Source: Anderseniella sp. Alg231-50 (GTDB lineage: Bacteria > Pseudomonadota > Alphaproteobacteria > Rhizobiales > Aestuariivirgaceae). From it: a stretch of 64,000 nt of DNA. Location of the stretch: positions 2,594,023 to 2,658,022 of the forward strand of contig NZ_LT703003.1 in assembly GCF_900149695.1 (NCBI RefSeq), in the 5' to 3' direction. This document shows positions 61,617-64,000 of the stretch, one piece after another (the stretch's first letter is position 1; each line of letters starts with the position of its first letter). The notes beneath the pieces were generated by a model. The model was not told the DNA's origin. It worked only from the letters and a program-made list of their open reading frames with translations, and ran no database searches. Position numbers and translations under genes: made by a program.

Positions 61617-61797
61617 CCATTCCTCCCTGCGGTTTTTTATTATCCTGATCGGGCAAGCCGATGTCTCGCCACGTCGAAGACTAAACATGCTCGCTTGAAA
61701 TTGCCACAACAACGTCCCGCCGGACCTGTGCTGCCAGTACACAATGCCGCCTGTTTCGTCAGATAACCTCATTCCGCAAGATGGGAATTAGTCTCAC

Positions 61798-61815
61798 GTA
61801 GTATTCAACTACTAC
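61798..61815. promoter_or_regulatory. GTAGTA-N6-TACTAC operator before the PQQ sugar-dehydrogenase-like gene
   Basis: GTAGTA-TTCAAC-TACTAC, arms identical to the perfect copy in the xoxF intergenic region, with the same 6-bp spacer. It sits about 75 nt upstream of the dehydrogenase ATG and about 180 nt upstream of the divergent MxaD-like operon. An exact shared 6+6 palindrome at two PQQ-linked promoters suggests one regulator. Confidence 0.65.
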
Positions 61816-61888
61816 CGCAGGCAATCGCTTATGACGAATGCTGTTGCCGGTCGGCTTCTATAAAAAATAAAGCGGGAGGAATACCGAA

Positions 61889-63133
61889 ATGCGCAATACA
61901 CTAATTGCATGCCTTTTCTTGGCAAGTACTTCACTGGCAACGGCCCAGACAACGGACAATCTCGAAAAGCTCAGCAAGTTCCAGTCAACCGGTGTTACTG
62001 AATTCACCTTCATTGAACAGACCGGCAAGAACGCTGATGCGATCAAGAAAACTCTTGAAAAAATCAAGTTGCCCGCCGGATTCAAGATTTCTCTGTATGC
62101 CATTGTGCCCGACGCCCGTCACATGGCGGTCGGTCCACAGGGCATCGTGACATTTGTCGGCACCCGCAAGACCAAGGTCTGGTCGGTTACCGACCGCAAC
62201 AAGGATCGCGTAGCTGACGAAGTGAAAGACTTCGCGCCATCGCTGTCCATGGCGATTCCGAATGGTCCGTGCTTCTCGCCGGATGGTTTCCTGTACATTG
62301 CCGAACAGAACCGTGTGCTGGTCTACCCTGCGGCCGAGTTCTTTTACGAGAGCCCCGACGTGGCCGCGTTCAACGTGTTCAAGGCCGGCGCGCTGGTTCC
62401 AAAATCCGAAGAAAGCTACAATCACACAGCACGCACCTGTCGAATTGGCCCCGACAAGAAGCTCTACATATCACTTGGGCAGCCCTTCAATGTTGCGCCC
62501 AAGGAGAAACTCGATCTCTACAATGAACAGGGCATTGGCGGTATCATCCGCTCCGACACCGACGGCAAGAACCGCGAAGTCTACACCTACGGCGTGAGAA
62601 ACTCCGTCGGCATGGACTTCAATCCCGCCAATGGCGAGCTCTGGTTCACCGACAATCAGGTGGACGGCATGGGCGATGATATTCCACCAGGTGAGCTGAA
62701 CCGGCAAACGTCCATGGGCCAGAACTTCGGTCACCCCTGGTATGGCGGCGGTACCGTGCGCACCAACGAGTACAAGGGTGAAGAGCCACCGGCTGACATC
62801 GTGCACCCTGCCGTTGAAATGGACGCACATGCCGCCGACCTTGGCATGGCGTTTTATTCCGGCAGCCAGTTCCCGTCCAAATACAAGGGTGGCATTTTCT
62901 CCGCCCAGCACGGATCGTGGAACCGGACCACGCCAATCGGGGCACGGGTCATGTTCACGGCCGTCAACGAAGATGGCAGCGTTGGTGCCACCGAGGTGTT
63001 TGCCGATGGCTGGCTGGACAGCAATGGCGAATATCTGGGCCGGCCCGTCGATGTCGCACAATTGCGCGACGGCTCGATCCTGGTATCCGATGATCTTGCC
63101 GGAGCGGTTTACCGCATCTCCTACGGCGAGTAG
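61889..63133 (+). CDS. Soluble PQQ-dependent sugar-dehydrogenase/sorbosone dehydrogenase family protein
   Basis: 414 aa with a signal peptide (ending SLATAQ). Six-bladed propeller with the family's motifs: LPAGFKISLYA, GRPVDVAQLRDGSILVSDDL at the end and YGVRNSVGMDFNPANGELWF in the middle. Members oxidise aldoses, sorbosone or related aldehydes with PQQ. The substrate here is unknown. A strong terminator follows. Confidence 0.87.
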   Translation: MRNTLIACLFLASTSLATAQTTDNLEKLSKFQSTGVTEFTFIEQTGKNADAIKKTLEKIKLPAGFKISLYAIVPDARHMAVGPQGIVTFVGTRKTKVWSVTDRNKDRVADEVKDFAPSLSMAIPNGPCFSPDGFLYIAEQNRVLVYPAAEFFYESPDVAAFNVFKAGALVPKSEESYNHTARTCRIGPDKKLYISLGQPFNVAPKEKLDLYNEQGIGGIIRSDTDGKNREVYTYGVRNSVGMDFNPANGELWFTDNQVDGMGDDIPPGELNRQTSMGQNFGHPWYGGGTVRTNEYKGEEPPADIVHPAVEMDAHAADLGMAFYSGSQFPSKYKGGIFSAQHGSWNRTTPIGARVMFTAVNEDGSVGATEVFADGWLDSNGEYLGRPVDVAQLRDGSILVSDDLAGAVYRISYGE

Positions 63134-63150
63134 CCGTTCGTGAGGAAATC

Positions 63151-63184
63151 GGCCGCCGGTCCCGATTTATTCGGACCGGCGGCC
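63151..63184 (+). terminator. Strong Rho-independent terminator after the PQQ sugar-dehydrogenase-like gene
   Basis: GGCCGCCGGTCC and GGACCGGCGGCC form a perfect 12-bp stem with a 10-nt loop, followed by TTTACAGTTTA. It ends the dehydrogenase transcript. Because the cytochrome gene starts right after it, that gene probably has its own promoter or relies on readthrough. Confidence 0.8.
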
Positions 63185-63221
63185 TTTACAGTTTATGTTC
63201 AGGCACAGTGTGAAAAGGTCC

Positions 63222-63548
63222 ATGCCAATGCGTAGTTTGGTTGTCCCGGTATTGATGGTTCTCGTTTCGGTAACGCCGGCAAGTGCGGATTCCGAGGCCG
63301 GCAAGAAAATGGCAAAACAGAAATGCCAGGTCTGCCATGGGATCGACGGCATCGCCAAAATCCCGATAGCGCCCCATCTTGCCGGCGAAAGCCAGATTTA
63401 CCTGGAAACCCAGTTGAAGGCGTTCCGGAGCGGCAAGCGCGAACACGAGATGATGACCGTTGTTGCGAAGGGTTTGAAAGACGGCGAGATCACCAGCCTT
63501 TCGCAATGGTACAGCTCCATAAAAATAACAGCCACTATGCCGGAATAG
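63222..63548 (+). CDS. Class I c-type cytochrome (c4/c551-like, single haem)
   Basis: 108 aa as drawn. An earlier ATG (9 codons) lies close to the terminator and a later one is 2 codons on. Signal peptide SLVVPVLMVLVSVTPASA, haem site CQVCH, and Met ligand candidates in HEMMTVV. The sequence APHLAGESQIYLETQLKAFR is typical of the c4-like subgroup that accepts electrons from periplasmic quinoproteins. Directly follows the PQQ sugar-dehydrogenase-like gene. Confidence 0.83.
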   Translation: MPMRSLVVPVLMVLVSVTPASADSEAGKKMAKQKCQVCHGIDGIAKIPIAPHLAGESQIYLETQLKAFRSGKREHEMMTVVAKGLKDGEITSLSQWYSSIKITATMPE

Positions 63549-63632
63549 GCGCGCCGCCAACTCGGCGTTTGCTATTCTCAACCTACATGGCAATTTGAAT
63601 TCCAAGACGAAATACCCCAAGGGAGAAAACTT

Positions 63633-64000
63633 ATGAAAACCCGTGCAGCTGTTGCATTTGAGGCGGGTAAACCGCTGGAAATCGTCGAAGTGGACCTTGA
63701 AGGTCCCAAGGCCGGCGAGGTGCTGGTCGAGGTCAAGGCGACCGGCATCTGCCACACTGATGAGTTCACCCGCTCCGGCGATGATCCAGAAGGTGCGTTT
63801 CCCGCCATTCTGGGCCATGAAGGCGCCGGTGTGGTGTTAGAGGTCGGGCCCGGCGTGACCTCGCTGGAAGTGGGCGATCACGTGATCCCGCTGTACACGC
63901 CGGAATGCCGCGAGTGCGAGTACTGCCTCAACCCGAAAACCAACCTGTGCCAGAAAATCCGCTCCACGCAGGGCGCCGGCCTGATGCCGGACGGCACCAG
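63633..64000 (+). CDS. frmA: Class III alcohol dehydrogenase / S-(hydroxymethyl)glutathione dehydrogenase, N-terminal part
   Basis: 122 codons visible, cut by the right edge. SD GGGAGA before the ATG. Zinc ligands and class III features are present: [29 protein letters not shown] and the structural-zinc Cys set [15 protein letters not shown]. The enzyme oxidises the formaldehyde-glutathione adduct, the step after XoxF/alcohol oxidation. Class III is inferred from sequence style because the rest is outside the window. Confidence 0.92.
   Translation, partial: MKTRAAVAFEAGKPLEIVEVDLEGPKAGEVLVEVKATGICHTDEFTRSGDDPEGAFPAILGHEGAGVVLEVGPGVTSLEVGDHVIPLYTPECRECEYCLNPKTNLCQKIRSTQGAGLMPDGT

Noticed and set aside
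1..64000. CRISPR arrays, tRNA/rRNA genes, transposases, integrases or attachment sites
   Set aside because: I looked for regular direct repeats, cloverleaf-like sequences and DDE or recombinase motifs and saw none that stood up.

Overview
The window looks like a chromosomal segment of a facultatively methylotrophic, denitrifying alphaproteobacterium. The evidence is a Tat-type (clade I) nosRZDFYLX set, a lanthanide-type XoxF methanol dehydrogenase with complete pqqABCDE, a class III (glutathione-dependent) formaldehyde dehydrogenase, and high GC with many ATGA-coupled operons. A genus cannot be named from sequence alone. I see no rRNA, tRNA, CRISPR, IS element or phage gene.

Layout. (1) Positions 1-3250: the 5' end of a probable cNMP-binding-protein gene running off the left edge, a tetrahaem c554-like cytochrome, a VIT/CCC1-type metal transporter behind a perfect FNR box, and a NYN-domain protein. 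(2) 3413-14304: N2O respiration on the minus strand (nosR-Z-D-F-Y-L-X) with an FNR/NNR-type box upstream of nosR, then nnrS and a divergent Crp/Fnr regulator. (3) 14365-32554: a bacterial microcompartment (BMC) locus. One minus-strand operon carries a class III aminotransferase/phospho-lyase, a CoA-acylating-type aldehyde dehydrogenase and a small shell (two BMC-T, one BMC-H, one BMC-P) plus a BMC-associated protein. A second minus-strand set carries a polyamine-type ABC importer, an SDR, an APH-type kinase, an isochorismatase-fold hydrolase, a fused B12 diol dehydratase (PduCD) with PduE, and a threonine-synthase-like enzyme. AraC and DeoR regulators accompany them. The core matches the aminoacetone/1-amino-2-propanol (RMM-type) compartment known from Mycobacterium and Rhodococcus. 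The diol dehydratase and ABC importer make it look like a two-entry propionaldehyde compartment.

(4) 32646-38450: a GFA-family protein, a pentapeptide-repeat protein, a Sel1 protein with an ExbB/ExbD-like pair, a creatininase-family protein and a SoxYZ-like carrier. (5) 38483-64000: PQQ and methanol/alcohol oxidation. This includes pqqEDCBA (pqqA is only 29 codons), a quinoprotein-associated metallo-hydrolase, xoxF-xoxG-xoxJ plus a CxxxCW protein, and a minus-strand ABC operon resembling the lanthanide-uptake lut operon. It also includes a second ABC importer, a second SoxYZ-like carrier, a coupled operon of MxaD-like protein, YVTN propeller, histidine kinase and response regulator, a soluble PQQ sugar-dehydrogenase-like protein, a cytochrome c, and the start of the glutathione-dependent formaldehyde dehydrogenase.

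How they fit together: lanthanide uptake and PQQ synthesis supply XoxF, XoxG carries electrons away, and formaldehyde would go to the glutathione route. Under low oxygen, NosZ with its maturation proteins reduces N2O. The BMC locus would turn small amino-alcohols and perhaps 1,2-diols into propionyl-CoA. Two sequence signals may tie parts together: a shared GTAGTA-N6-TACTAC element in front of the xoxF-side intergenic region and in front of the PQQ sugar-dehydrogenase-like gene, and paired palindromes between the BMC operon and its DeoR-type regulator.
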